Program-made: the position numbers and the translations under genes | NCBI GenBank assembly: GCA_024236155.1 | Contig: JACKLA010000001.1 | Span: 1,054,001 to 1,118,000, forward strand | Origin: Sphingomonadaceae bacterium | GTDB lineage: Bacteria; Pseudomonadota; Alphaproteobacteria; Sphingomonadales; Sphingomonadaceae | Direction: 5' to 3' | DNA length: 64,000 bases | In this document: positions 1 through 8,716 of the stretch, piece after piece | How positions within the stretch are numbered: the first letter of the stretch is position 1 | Layout: every line of letters starts with the position of its first letter | The notes under the pieces: generated by a model | What the model was told of the DNA's origin: nothing | Databases searched by the model: none | The model's input: only the letters and a program-made list of their open reading frames with translations

Positions 1-626
1 CACTCGGTGCGATCAAGTCACCGGGCGAGTTGGGCGCGGATATCGTCGTCGGCGAAGGCCAGTCGATCGGCGTCGGGCTGCAGTTTGGCGGGCCATATCT
101 GGGCCTGTTCGCCGTGCGCGATCCCAAGCATGTTCGCCAGATGCCGGGCCGGCTGTGCGGCGAGACCACCGATGCCGAGGGCAAGCGCGGCTTTGTGCTC
201 ACACTCTCGACCCGCGAGCAGCATATCCGCCGCGAGAAGGCAACCAGCAACATCTGCACCAATAGCGGGCTGTGCGCGCTGGCATTCAACGTCCACATGA
301 CGCTGCTGGGAGAGAAGGGGCTGCGCCAGCTGGCTGCCGAAAACCACCGGCTTGCCTGCCTCGCCGCCGACCGGCTGGCGAAGGTGCCGGGCGTGAGCGT
401 GCTCAACGGCGCATTCTTCAACGAGTTCACCGTCACCATCGGCGGCAATGCGCGTGATGCGGTGCGGACCCTGGCCGACAAGGGCATCCTTGCGGGCGTT
501 TCGCTCAGCAGGCTGTACCCCGACAGCGAAGGCATGGACGATGCGCTGCTTGTCGCAGTGACCGAAACCACCACCGAGGAAGACATCGAAACCCTTGCCT
601 CCGCGCTTCAGGAGGTGCTGGCATGA
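1..626 (+). CDS. gcvPA: Glycine dehydrogenase (decarboxylating) subunit 1, C-terminal part
   Basis: This is the 3' end of the gene for the first half of the split P-protein of the glycine cleavage system, which decarboxylates glycine and passes the aminomethyl group to lipoyl-GcvH. The reading frame is open from base 3, so the gene starts outside the window. Family-typical stretches are GLQFGGPYLGLFAV, PGRLCGETTDAEGKRGFVLT, a REQHIRREKATSNICTNS block, and a C-terminal GVSLSRLYP. The stop overlaps the start of gcvPB by four bases (ATGA), which indicates translational coupling of the two subunits. Only about 207 residues are visible. Confidence 0.95.
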   Translation, partial: LGAIKSPGELGADIVVGEGQSIGVGLQFGGPYLGLFAVRDPKHVRQMPGRLCGETTDAEGKRGFVLTLSTREQHIRREKATSNICTNSGLCALAFNVHMTLLGEKGLRQLAAENHRLACLAADRLAKVPGVSVLNGAFFNEFTVTIGGNARDAVRTLADKGILAGVSLSRLYPDSEGMDDALLVAVTETTTEEDIETLASALQEVLA

Positions 627-2191
627 GCAATCCCAACGCATCCGGCTGGAAGCCCGAAATGACCCCTTCTGAAGATGGCTTGCACAATGGCCCAGCAACC
701 GTGACCGGCAATCGCGCGCTGATGCTGGAAGAGCCGCTGCTGTTCGAAATCGGCCAGCTGGACGAGACCGGGGTCGACCTGCCCGAACCGCGCAGCGATG
801 CGCCCAATCGCCTCGGCGGGTTCGACCGCACCGACGCGATCGGCTTGCCCGCGCTGAAGGAAGGCGAGGCGGTGCGTCACTACACTCGTCTCAGCCGCCA
901 GAACTACGCCATCGACCTTGGCCTGTTCCCGCTCGGCAGCTGCACGATGAAGCACAATCCGCGCCTCAACGAGAAAGTCGCGCGGATGCCCGGCTTTGCC
1001 GATGTCCACCCCTTGCAGCCGACCAGCACCGTCGGCGGCGCGCTGGAGGTGATCAACGAACTCGCCCACTGGCTGATCGAACTGACCGGCATGCACGGCG
1101 TCGCGATGAGCCCCAAGGCGGGTGCGCATGGCGAGCTGTGCGGCATATTGTGCATTCGCGCTGCGCATGAGGCGCGCGGCGATGCGCGCGAGGTTATCCT
1201 GGTGCCCGAAAGCGCACATGGCACCAATCCCGCCACTGCTGCCTTTGCAGGCTACAAGGTTGAGAATATCCCGGCGACTGCCGAAGGGCGTGTCGATCTC
1301 GAGGCGCTCAAGGCGCGGCTCGGGCCGGACGTTGCGGGTGTGATGATCACCAACCCCAACACTTGCGGCCTGTTCGAGCGCGACATGAAGGCGATATCCG
1401 ACGCGGTCCATGCGGCGGGCGGTTATGTCTATTGCGACGGGGCGAACTTCAACGCCATCGTCGGCAAGGTGCGCCCGGGCGATCTCGGCGTCGATGCGAT
1501 GCATATCAACTTGCACAAGACCTTCTCCACCCCGCATGGCGGGGGCGGCCCGGGTTCGGGCCCGGTGGTCCTGTCCGAGGCACTCAGCCCGTTCGGCCCG
1601 CTGCCGTTCACGGCGAAGACCGCCGATGGCGTGGTCCATCTGGTCGAGGAAGAAAACGCCGCCGAATTCGCGCATACGCAGGCCTTTGGACGCATGACCG
1701 CGTTCCACGGCCAGATGGGCATGTTCACCCGCGCGCTGACCTATATCCTCAGCCACGGGGCCGACGGTCTCAAGCAGGTCGCGGAGGATGCGGTGCTCAA
1801 CGCCAATTACATCCTGCGCAGCCTCGAGGACCTGCTCGACGCGCCGTTCGGGGCGAGCGGGCCGTGCATGCACGAGGCGCTGTTCTCCGACGCCGGGTTC
1901 GAAGGCGGGCTGTCGACGCTCGACCTTGCTAAAGGGCTGATCGACGAGGGCTACCACCCGATGACGGTCTATTTCCCGCTGGTTGTCCATGGCGCGATGC
2001 TGGTCGAACCGACCGAGACCGAGAGCAGGCATTCGCTCGACCAGTTCATCGCCGCATTCCGCAATGTGGCCGAGCGGGCGAAGGCGGGCGACGAGGCACT
2101 GAAGCAGGCGCCCTATTACGCGCCGCGCCGCAGGCTCGACGAGACACAGGCCGCGCGCAAGCCGGTGCTGGCCTGGTCTGACGCCGAATAG
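623..2191 (+). CDS. gcvPB: Glycine dehydrogenase (decarboxylating) subunit 2
   Basis: This 522-residue protein is the second, PLP-carrying half of the split P-protein. The pyridoxal phosphate lysine is expected in HINLHKTFSTPHGGGGPGSG, at about residue 299. Other family landmarks are LGSCTMKHNP near residue 110 and MTNPNT-like and DGANFNAI stretches upstream of the lysine. The length is normal for a bacterial GcvPB. The ATG overlaps the gcvPA stop, so the two subunits are made from one message. No other gcv gene follows; the next gene is an unrelated cyclase that begins about 105 bases later. Confidence 0.97.
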   Translation: MSNPNASGWKPEMTPSEDGLHNGPATVTGNRALMLEEPLLFEIGQLDETGVDLPEPRSDAPNRLGGFDRTDAIGLPALKEGEAVRHYTRLSRQNYAIDLGLFPLGSCTMKHNPRLNEKVARMPGFADVHPLQPTSTVGGALEVINELAHWLIELTGMHGVAMSPKAGAHGELCGILCIRAAHEARGDAREVILVPESAHGTNPATAAFAGYKVENIPATAEGRVDLEALKARLGPDVAGVMITNPNTCGLFERDMKAISDAVHAAGGYVYCDGANFNAIVGKVRPGDLGVDAMHINLHKTFSTPHGGGGPGSGPVVLSEALSPFGPLPFTAKTADGVVHLVEEENAAEFAHTQAFGRMTAFHGQMGMFTRALTYILSHGADGLKQVAEDAVLNANYILRSLEDLLDAPFGASGPCMHEALFSDAGFEGGLSTLDLAKGLIDEGYHPMTVYFPLVVHGAMLVEPTETESRHSLDQFIAAFRNVAERAKAGDEALKQAPYYAPRRRLDETQAARKPVLAWSDAE

Positions 2192-2296
2192 GCCGATTGG
2201 CGGAGAGCGGGGTTGCCAAGCCGCCCCCGCTTCCGCCACAACGCCGGGCAAGCAAAGCAAAAGAACGGGGCGCGCAATTCCGCGAGGAGGGCGGAT

Positions 2297-4363
2297 TTGA
2301 GCGAAGACGGCACAAGGAAAGAGAGCTTCATCCGCCGAGGGTGGCGCAATGTACGAGAGGCCGGGCCACGGCGGCTTGGGCTGACGATCGTGCTTGTGCT
2401 GGCCGCGCTGTTCGTCGCGCGGTTTGGGTGGTCGGTGCCGGTGGTCTCACAGGCCGAGACGGCGATGTACGATTTCCGCACCTATGAAGTCGCAAGCCGT
2501 AAGGCTGTGGAGCAGGATGATCGAATCCTGCTGGTCGAATATGACGATGATGTTCTCAGCAAGCTGCCGCAGCGCCAGCCGCTCGATCGCGGCATTCTGG
2601 TCCGGGCGTTGCGCAATCTCGATACGATGGGCGCGAAGGCCATCGGGATCGATATCCTGTTCGACCAGCCCCAGCCGCAGGATGACGAGCTGATCGAGAC
2701 ACTGCGCGGCATGCAGACGCCGGTTGCCATCGCCTATGTCCTGCAAGAGGCGAATGAGGGCGATATCGTCTGGAACCAGCAACAGTATCTGGAAGAGTTC
2801 CTCGGGCGGCTCGAGGGGAGCAAGGCGGTGCCCGCGAGCATCCAGCTCGACAACGCATTCGGCTCGACGCGGCTGTTCCCGCAGCCTGACAAGCGGTTGC
2901 CGACGACCATGACCCGTTCGATGCTCATCGCTGCGGGAGAGGGCGACAAGGTGCTGCCGGGCTATACCGGGGCAATCCGCTATCGCCTCGGCAAGCGAGA
3001 CGGGCAGGATGATAGAGCGGATGGCGGGCAATCCAGTGTGGCAGAGCCGCTCTATACCGGGTTGCAGGTTACGCTGTTTGCCGATCCCGAACTTGCACCG
3101 GCCTTTGGCGAAACTGTCGCGGGCAAATATGTGCTGATTGGCAGCAATCTGGTCGACCTCGATCGGGTGACGACGCCCTTCACGCCTGCGACAACTGTCG
3201 AACCGCCGGGGATGCAGGTGCATGCCGATATGCTGGCGCAAATGCTCGACGGCGCAGCCTTGTCGAAGCCGCTGACGGCAACGCTGTGGGTGCTGTCGAT
3301 CCTGATTATAGCGATGGCGGTGCTGACCGGGTTGCTCGAATGGGGCAGCTGGCGGATTTACGTACTGCTGGGCGTCCAGTTTGCAGTGATGATCGGTGTG
3401 CCTTTCGTCATGCAGTTTCGCAATATCGATACCTATGGCCTTCCCGCTGTCGGTTGGCTGGTCGGCTGGATTATCGCCTTTACCGGCGTCACTTCGGCGG
3501 CGCGTGCTGCGGGCGCGGTGCAGCGCAATTTTGCCCAAGGGGCGCTGGGCAAATACCTTCCGCGCGAAATGGCGAAAGAGATCATCGACAAGCCCGAACT
3601 TCTTGCGCTGCATGGCGAAAAGAAGGCGATCTACGTGCTTTTCTCCGACCTCGAAGGCTTCACCAAGATGAGCCATGCGGTGACGCCGGAAATGGTCGCC
3701 AAGCTGCTCAATCGCTACCTCGAAATGCTGAGCAAGGTGGTGCTCGACCATGGCGGGGTGATCGACAAGTTTGTGGGCGATGCAGTGGTTGCTTTCTGGG
3801 GTGCGCCAATCGCGAAAGATGACGATGCCGAGCGGGCGGCAAAGGCAGGGTATGCAATCTGGCAGGCAGGTGAGGCCTTCCGCGAGGAAGTCGCGAAGAT
3901 GGATCCGAACCTGCCCAGAATCGGCAAGACCCGTGTCGGGCTGCATTATGGCGATGCGGTGGTTGGCAATTTCGGCGGTGACACGCGCATCCAGTATACC
4001 GCGCTGGGTGACAGCATGAACACTGCGGCCCGGCTGGAGGCGGCGAACAAGCCGCTCGATTCCAGTGTGATGGCAAGCCGCGAATTTGCCGAGCGTTCGG
4101 GGCTCGACTGGTGGCGGCCGATGGGGCGGGTGGTGTTGCGCGGTCGCGCGCGTCCGGTCGAGATCATGGAGCCCGCGCCCGATTTCCCGGCGGAAGACCG
4201 CAAGGTGCTGCATCAGGCGATGATTTTGTCGGAAAAGAACAATACCGAGGCCATCGAATTGATAGAACAGGTCATTGCACGGCATCCGCAGGATACGGCA
4301 CTTGCCAACCTGTTGCATCGGATGCGCAATTTGGGTGAAGGGAATGCATATGTTCTCGGCTAA
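2297..4363 (+). CDS. CHASE2-domain class III adenylate/guanylate cyclase
   Basis: This 688-residue membrane protein probably makes a cyclic nucleotide from NTP in response to an extracytoplasmic signal. One N-terminal TM segment (about residues 25-45) leads into a CHASE2 sensor domain (about 55-320, with AIGIDILFDQPQ and VLIGSNLVDLDRVTTPF). Three TM segments follow (about 322-402), then a class III catalytic domain (about 440-625). Catalytic landmarks are VLFSDLEGFT and DKFVGDAVVAFWGAP, which supply the two metal-binding aspartates, and YTALGDSMNTAARLE. I chose the TTG at 2297 because GAGGAGGG lies 5 bases upstream; an earlier TTG at 2213 has no ribosome binding site. The sequence alone does not separate cAMP from cGMP, but cAMP is the usual product of this bacterial type. 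Its 3' end overlaps the next gene. Confidence 0.9.
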   Translation: MSEDGTRKESFIRRGWRNVREAGPRRLGLTIVLVLAALFVARFGWSVPVVSQAETAMYDFRTYEVASRKAVEQDDRILLVEYDDDVLSKLPQRQPLDRGILVRALRNLDTMGAKAIGIDILFDQPQPQDDELIETLRGMQTPVAIAYVLQEANEGDIVWNQQQYLEEFLGRLEGSKAVPASIQLDNAFGSTRLFPQPDKRLPTTMTRSMLIAAGEGDKVLPGYTGAIRYRLGKRDGQDDRADGGQSSVAEPLYTGLQVTLFADPELAPAFGETVAGKYVLIGSNLVDLDRVTTPFTPATTVEPPGMQVHADMLAQMLDGAALSKPLTATLWVLSILIIAMAVLTGLLEWGSWRIYVLLGVQFAVMIGVPFVMQFRNIDTYGLPAVGWLVGWIIAFTGVTSAARAAGAVQRNFAQGALGKYLPREMAKEIIDKPELLALHGEKKAIYVLFSDLEGFTKMSHAVTPEMVAKLLNRYLEMLSKVVLDHGGVIDKFVGDAVVAFWGAPIAKDDDAERAAKAGYAIWQAGEAFREEVAKMDPNLPRIGKTRVGLHYGDAVVGNFGGDTRIQYTALGDSMNTAARLEAANKPLDSSVMASREFAERSGLDWWRPMGRVVLRGRARPVEIMEPAPDFPAEDRKVLHQAMILSEKNNTEAIELIEQVIARHPQDTALANLLHRMRNLGEGNAYVLG

Positions 4364-5060
4364 GACAATCCGGACCACGCTGGCTGTCGCTGCCGGTTCG
4401 CTCGCGCTCGCACTGGCTGGTGGCGCGCAGGCGGGGGTCGTGGTGAAATCGAGCGGTCCTTCGGCGGCGCAATACCCGCCGGGCAAGAAGCTGAGCGATT
4501 CCGGCACCGTTACGCTCAAGACCGGCGACACGCTGACCATCCTTGCCGATGGTGGCACGCGTGTTCTCAAGGGGCCCGGGACTCTGCGCGTATCGGCTCG
4601 AGGGCGCAGCACGCGGTCGACACTCGCCACGCTGACCCGCCGCAACGATCGCAGCCGGGTGCGCACCGGGGCATCGCGGGGCGACGGGTTGGCAACGCCG
4701 AACCTGTGGTATCTCGACCTCGCCAGTTCGGGCACGATGTGCCTGCCCGATGCCGAAGGCCTGACGGTTACACGCCCGGGCGGCGATCAGGCATCGATCT
4801 ACATGATCACCAGCGCGCTCTCACCCGACCATATGCATGTATCGTTCCCGGCCAAGGTATCGCTGGCCGACTGGGACATGGCGAGCATGGCGGTGGCAGA
4901 AGGCACTGAATACACCGTCACCGGCCCGGACGGGGTCAGCAATGTGGTGACGTTCAAGATATTGGCTGAACCCGCCTCCACGGCGGAAGCACTCGGCACG
5001 CAATTGCTTGAAAATGGCTGCATGGCTCAGCTCGATCTGCTGACCAATACGCTTATGTGA
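4350..5060 (+). CDS. Exported FecR-like protein paired with the cyclase
   Basis: This 236-residue protein has a clear signal peptide (TLAVAAGSLALALAGGAQA). The N-terminal mature part (GTVTLKTGDTLTILADGGTR, then VLKGPGTLRV) resembles the FecR-type beta domain that often accompanies CHASE2 cyclases. The C-terminal part contains two conserved-looking cysteines (MCLP and ENGCMAQ) and no recognised catalytic motif. The ATG at 4350 follows GAAGGGA with 7 bases of spacing; another ATG at 4344 is possible. The 14-base overlap with the cyclase gene suggests coupled translation. It may modulate or sense the same periplasmic signal as the cyclase, which is inferred from neighbourhood only. Confidence 0.7.
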   Translation: MFSAKTIRTTLAVAAGSLALALAGGAQAGVVVKSSGPSAAQYPPGKKLSDSGTVTLKTGDTLTILADGGTRVLKGPGTLRVSARGRSTRSTLATLTRRNDRSRVRTGASRGDGLATPNLWYLDLASSGTMCLPDAEGLTVTRPGGDQASIYMITSALSPDHMHVSFPAKVSLADWDMASMAVAEGTEYTVTGPDGVSNVVTFKILAEPASTAEALGTQLLENGCMAQLDLLTNTLM

Positions 5061-5361
5061 TTTTTCGGGGCCGGACTGGCCCCGCCAAACCGGGTCGCAT
5101 TGTCCTGACGATACGCCACAAGGCGGCGCGGGGCAGACAGAGAGACGGATACCCGGCGGGCCGCGCCCGCTGACCAGCAGCTCCGCGCCGGGGCTGCTGC
5201 TTTGGGTCGGGGAGGCGAATGGACGTGGACTGTATCTGGCTGGCCGTATTGCGCTGCCGCCCCTTGCCGGGCGATCGCCGCGCTGAACCGGTTTTGTGCA
5301 TTGCCCCCTTGCGAGCGCCCACCGATGGCCTAGTCTGCACCGCAGGGGGGATCGGATCGTG
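5061..5361. other. 301-bp intergenic region ahead of the multihaem operon
   Basis: This gap separates the cyclase pair from the multihaem cytochrome operon. A short GC hairpin (GGGGCC/GGCCCC at 5067-5083) follows the upstream stop but has no T-tract on its 3' side, so it is a poor intrinsic terminator. The gap is the expected place for the operon promoter. I could not identify a convincing -35/-10 pair or operator by eye. Confidence 0.4.
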
Positions 5362-6738
5362 ATGCGATTTGGGGGAAAGACCTTCATTATTTCTGCCTTG
5401 CCCTTGCTGGCGGGGCTGGCCTTGCTTGCAGGTGGCGGATCGAGCGCGGATGCGCAGTCGAACGGCGCGCGGATAGAAGGCGTGGCGACCTGTGCCGGTT
5501 CGACCTGCCATGGTCGGGCCGAAGGCAATGGCGAAGCGGTGCGGCAGGACGAGATCGCGACCTGGCAGGAACCATCCTCTGCCAGCGGCGCGCACAGCCG
5601 GGCCTATGCCGTCCTCTCCAGCCCGCGCGGGCGGCAGATCATTGCGAGCCTGAAAGGCGCGGGCAATTATCGCGAGTCGGATTGCCTCGGCTGTCACACG
5701 ACTTACGAGCCGGGCGTTGCCAAGGGGCCGCGCTACCAGATCTCGGACGGGGTTGGCTGCGAAAGCTGCCATGGCCCGGCATCAGGCTGGCTTGCCGCGC
5801 ATTATGCCAAGCCTGCAACGCATGATTCCAACGTCGCCAATGGGCTGCGCCGCCTGACCAATCCGCAGGTTCGCGCGGGCGTATGCCTCGACTGCCATTA
5901 CGGCAGCAGGCAAACCGGGCAGTTCGTTACCCATGCGATGATGGCGGCGGGCCATCCGCGTGTGTCGTTCGAACTCGACCTGTTCAGCGCCCTGCAACAG
6001 CACCATGACGAGGATGCCGACTACACCGGCATGCGTGGCAAGCCCGCAACCGACAGCGTGCGGCTTTGGGCCGTCGGCCAGGCCGAGGCTGTTGCCCGCG
6101 CGACCGATCTCTTCGCGCGGCCCGATTTCGGGATGAAGGGCATTTTCCCGCAATATTATTTCTACGACTGCCACAGTTGCCACCGCCCGATCACAGACGG
6201 GCCGCAGCGTCGCCTGACGTTCGAGACCAATCCGGGCCGCCCGATCCCCTTCGGGCAGGCGCCGTTCAACGATGAGAATATCATCATGCTCTCATCGGTT
6301 GCACGCTCGCTCGCACCGGGCCGCGCGGCGGCATTCGATGCGGCAAGCAAGGATTTCCACCGTGCGATGGGGCAGGGCCGGGGTGAAGCCGCCAGCGCCG
6401 CCCAGCGTCTGCGCGGCGAGGCAGCGGCGCTTTCCGGCGCGCTCGCGGGGCGGTCCTATTCGGGCAATGACGCATTCCTCGTGATCCAGACGATTGCCAA
6501 CACTGCGACCGCGCCGCGCTTCACCGATTATGCCGGTTCCGCGCAGGCGGTGATGGCGGTCGATACGCTGCTCAATGCGCTGGTGCGCGAAGGACGGATC
6601 ACCAATGGCGCTGCGGCCAGCATCCGGGCCGATATCAACACTGCCTATGCTGCCGTGCGCAGCCCCGAAAGCTATCGGCCTGCCCAGTTCCGCGCCGCGC
6701 TCGGCCGCGCCGCGAATGCGATCGGGAGGCTGCGCTGA
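5362..6738 (+). CDS. c554-like multihaem cytochrome c (four CXXCH plus one CX4CH)
   Basis: This 458-residue periplasmic cytochrome has a signal peptide (residues 1 to about 32, ending SSADAQS). Haem-binding motifs are CX4CH at 44-50 (CAGSTCH) and CXXCH at 108 (CLGCH), 133 (CESCH), 175 (CLDCH) and 270 (CHSCH). The spacing, the AHSRAYAVL histidine after the first motif and HAMMAAGHPR resemble the cytochrome c554 family. A helical region without cysteines follows haem five. The start is ATG 5362; GTG 5359, after the GGGGGGA at 5345-5351, is an alternative. It is the first gene of a tightly packed four-gene operon, so its likely role is periplasmic electron transfer with those partners. The redox partner and substrate cannot be read from the sequence. 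Confidence 0.88.
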   Translation: MRFGGKTFIISALPLLAGLALLAGGGSSADAQSNGARIEGVATCAGSTCHGRAEGNGEAVRQDEIATWQEPSSASGAHSRAYAVLSSPRGRQIIASLKGAGNYRESDCLGCHTTYEPGVAKGPRYQISDGVGCESCHGPASGWLAAHYAKPATHDSNVANGLRRLTNPQVRAGVCLDCHYGSRQTGQFVTHAMMAAGHPRVSFELDLFSALQQHHDEDADYTGMRGKPATDSVRLWAVGQAEAVARATDLFARPDFGMKGIFPQYYFYDCHSCHRPITDGPQRRLTFETNPGRPIPFGQAPFNDENIIMLSSVARSLAPGRAAAFDAASKDFHRAMGQGRGEAASAAQRLRGEAAALSGALAGRSYSGNDAFLVIQTIANTATAPRFTDYAGSAQAVMAVDTLLNALVREGRITNGAAASIRADINTAYAAVRSPESYRPAQFRAALGRAANAIGRLR

Positions 6739-6739
6739 G

Positions 6740-8716
6740 ATGAGGCAAAGGGGAAAACTCTGGTGCTTCACCGCCTCGATCGCGCTCGCCGTATCGGGCT
6801 GCGGCGGTGGTGACAGCGGTTCTTCGCCGATTGGCGGCGGGCCTGCGCCCACGCCTACCCCGCCTGCATCCGGTCGCCTCTTCGCCGATCCGGCACAGGA
6901 ATCGCTGTCCGTGGCCGAAGTGGAGCGCATCCTCGCCCAGGCCGTGGGTGAGGCGAGTGCGCGCGGCCTGCCATCGACCATCGCGGTGACCGACCGGGTC
7001 GGCAATGTGCTGGCGGTCTACCAGATGAACGGTGCGCCGGGCACCACCAGGGTCAGCAGCGAAACCATCGGTGGCACCGCAAGCGCCAGCACTGCAGTCG
7101 GCCTCCAGGGCGCAGTTATCCCTTCGAACACCGCAGCCATCGCCAAGGCGATTACCGGGGCCTATCTTTCGAGCGGGGGCAATGCGTTTTCGACCCGCAC
7201 GGCGAGCCAGATCGTGCAGCAGCATTTCCCGCCTGCGCCGACCACAGTCGGGCTCGAGAGCGGCCCGCTATTCGGGGTGCAGTTCAGCCAGTTGCCCTGC
7301 TCCGACCTCAGCGCGCGCTTTACCGGCGCTGCGGGGGCAGGCGCGTTTATCGGGCCCAAGCGTTCGCCGCTGGGCCTTGCTGCCGATCCCGGCGGTTTCC
7401 CGATCTACAAGAACGGTGTGGTCGTAGGCGGGATTGGCGTCTCCGGTGACGGGGATTATGGCTTCGACAGCAATATCCTCAATACCGATGTCGATGCCGA
7501 GGAAGCCATCGCGCTTGCGGGGATCCAGGGCTTCGCGCCGCCGATCGAGATCACTGCCGACCGCATCCCCGTGGATGGCACAACGCTGCGTTTCAGCGAC
7601 ATGACGGTGAATGACCTGTCGGCCTTACAGGCCACGCTGCCTGCTGGCGGTGGCGTGCTGCTGGCCGTGACCGGCTATACCAATGGCCCGATCCGGGCAG
7701 GCACGGCCTATGGCACAGAGGCGTCTGGTATTCGCCGCTCGACCGCAGCCGAATTCTCGTTGCCCGATGCCTATGTGCTGACCGACGGTTCGGGTGCGGG
7801 GCGTTATCCGATCCGGGGCGGCACAGATGGCGCCAGCGTGGGGCAACCCTTGACCGCTGCCGAAGTGCGCGCGGTGCTGGAAGAGGCGTTCACCGTTCTC
7901 TCCCGCGCACGCGCGCAGATACGTCGCCCGCTCGACAGCCGGATGCAGGCGACGATCAGCATGGTCGATACCAATGGAGAGATCCTCGGCATCGTCCGTT
8001 CGCCCGACGGGCCGATTTTCGGCACCGACGTGTCGCTGCAAAAGGCGCGCACCGCGACGCTGTTTTCCAGCCTGACGGCAGGGCAGCAACTGTCTGCCAA
8101 CGCGGCATCGGCATCCTATGTCCAGCGGGTCCGCTCCTTCCTCAACGATGCCAATGCGCTGACCGGCACCTTCGCCTTTGCCGATCGTTCGGGTGGCAAC
8201 CTCTCGCGCCCCTATTTCCCGGATGGTGAGGTCGGCCGACCACCCGGCCCGTTCTCGGTCGAGCAGAGCTCGCAGTTCAGCCCCTTTGCCGTCGGGCTGC
8301 AGACCGATCTGGTGGCGACCAATATCGTCGAGCACCTGAACTATGTCGCTTCCAATGGCGGCAGCGGCGATACGGCGGTCGGTTGCACCGGGCTTGCGCC
8401 TTCGCCAGCCGGCAAGCCGCGCATCGCCAATGGCATCCAGATATTCCCCGGCTCGGTGCCTATCTATCGCGGCAACACGCTGGTTGGAGGGATCGGCGTG
8501 TCGGGTGACGGCATCGACCAGGACGATATGGTCAGCTTCCTTGGCACGCATAATGGGGGCTTGCGGGTTGGCGGCATCGGCAATGCGCCCAATGCAATCC
8601 GGGCGGACCGGATCGTGGTGCAAGTCGGCAGTCGGCAGGTACGGCTGCGCTATGTCAGCTGCCCCTTTGCGCCATTCCTCGACACTGCCGAACAGAATGT
8701 GTGCGAGGGGCTGTAA
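6740..8716 (+). CDS. Lipoprotein with two GlcG/HbpS-like modules
   Basis: This 658-residue protein has a lipoprotein signal with lipobox AVSGC, followed by a Gly/Pro/Thr-rich linker. Two related modules follow. Each begins with a helix and a strand of GlcG/HbpS type (TIAVTDRVGNVLAVYQMNG near residue 80, and TISMVDTNGEILGIVRSPDG near 410) and ends in a GGIGVSGDG motif (near residues 235 and 590). HbpS-like domains are known to bind haem or iron in some bacteria. Each module has an insertion that makes it longer than a typical 140-aa GlcG domain. The start follows GGGAGG by 10 bases and lies two bases after the cytochrome stop. Lying between a cytochrome gene and a beta-barrel gene, it is probably an envelope-anchored component of the same apparatus. 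Confidence 0.78.
   Translation: MRQRGKLWCFTASIALAVSGCGGGDSGSSPIGGGPAPTPTPPASGRLFADPAQESLSVAEVERILAQAVGEASARGLPSTIAVTDRVGNVLAVYQMNGAPGTTRVSSETIGGTASASTAVGLQGAVIPSNTAAIAKAITGAYLSSGGNAFSTRTASQIVQQHFPPAPTTVGLESGPLFGVQFSQLPCSDLSARFTGAAGAGAFIGPKRSPLGLAADPGGFPIYKNGVVVGGIGVSGDGDYGFDSNILNTDVDAEEAIALAGIQGFAPPIEITADRIPVDGTTLRFSDMTVNDLSALQATLPAGGGVLLAVTGYTNGPIRAGTAYGTEASGIRRSTAAEFSLPDAYVLTDGSGAGRYPIRGGTDGASVGQPLTAAEVRAVLEEAFTVLSRARAQIRRPLDSRMQATISMVDTNGEILGIVRSPDGPIFGTDVSLQKARTATLFSSLTAGQQLSANAASASYVQRVRSFLNDANALTGTFAFADRSGGNLSRPYFPDGEVGRPPGPFSVEQSSQFSPFAVGLQTDLVATNIVEHLNYVASNGGSGDTAVGCTGLAPSPAGKPRIANGIQIFPGSVPIYRGNTLVGGIGVSGDGIDQDDMVSFLGTHNGGLRVGGIGNAPNAIRADRIVVQVGSRQVRLRYVSCPFAPFLDTAEQNVCEGL

Noticed and set aside
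608..2260. Long open frame on the minus strand opposite gcvPB
   Set aside because: It is the codon-reverse shadow of a well-supported gene in high-GC DNA, and its translation has no recognisable family features.
2447..4735. Very long minus-strand open frame across the cyclase and FecR-like genes
   Set aside because: The opposite strand carries a coherent cyclase with catalytic motifs; the antisense translation is rich in Arg/His/Gln without any domain.
5067..5083. GGGGCC/GGCCCC hairpin after the FecR-like gene as a terminator
   Set aside because: The T-tract lies before, not after, the stem on the plus strand, so it does not fit an intrinsic terminator.
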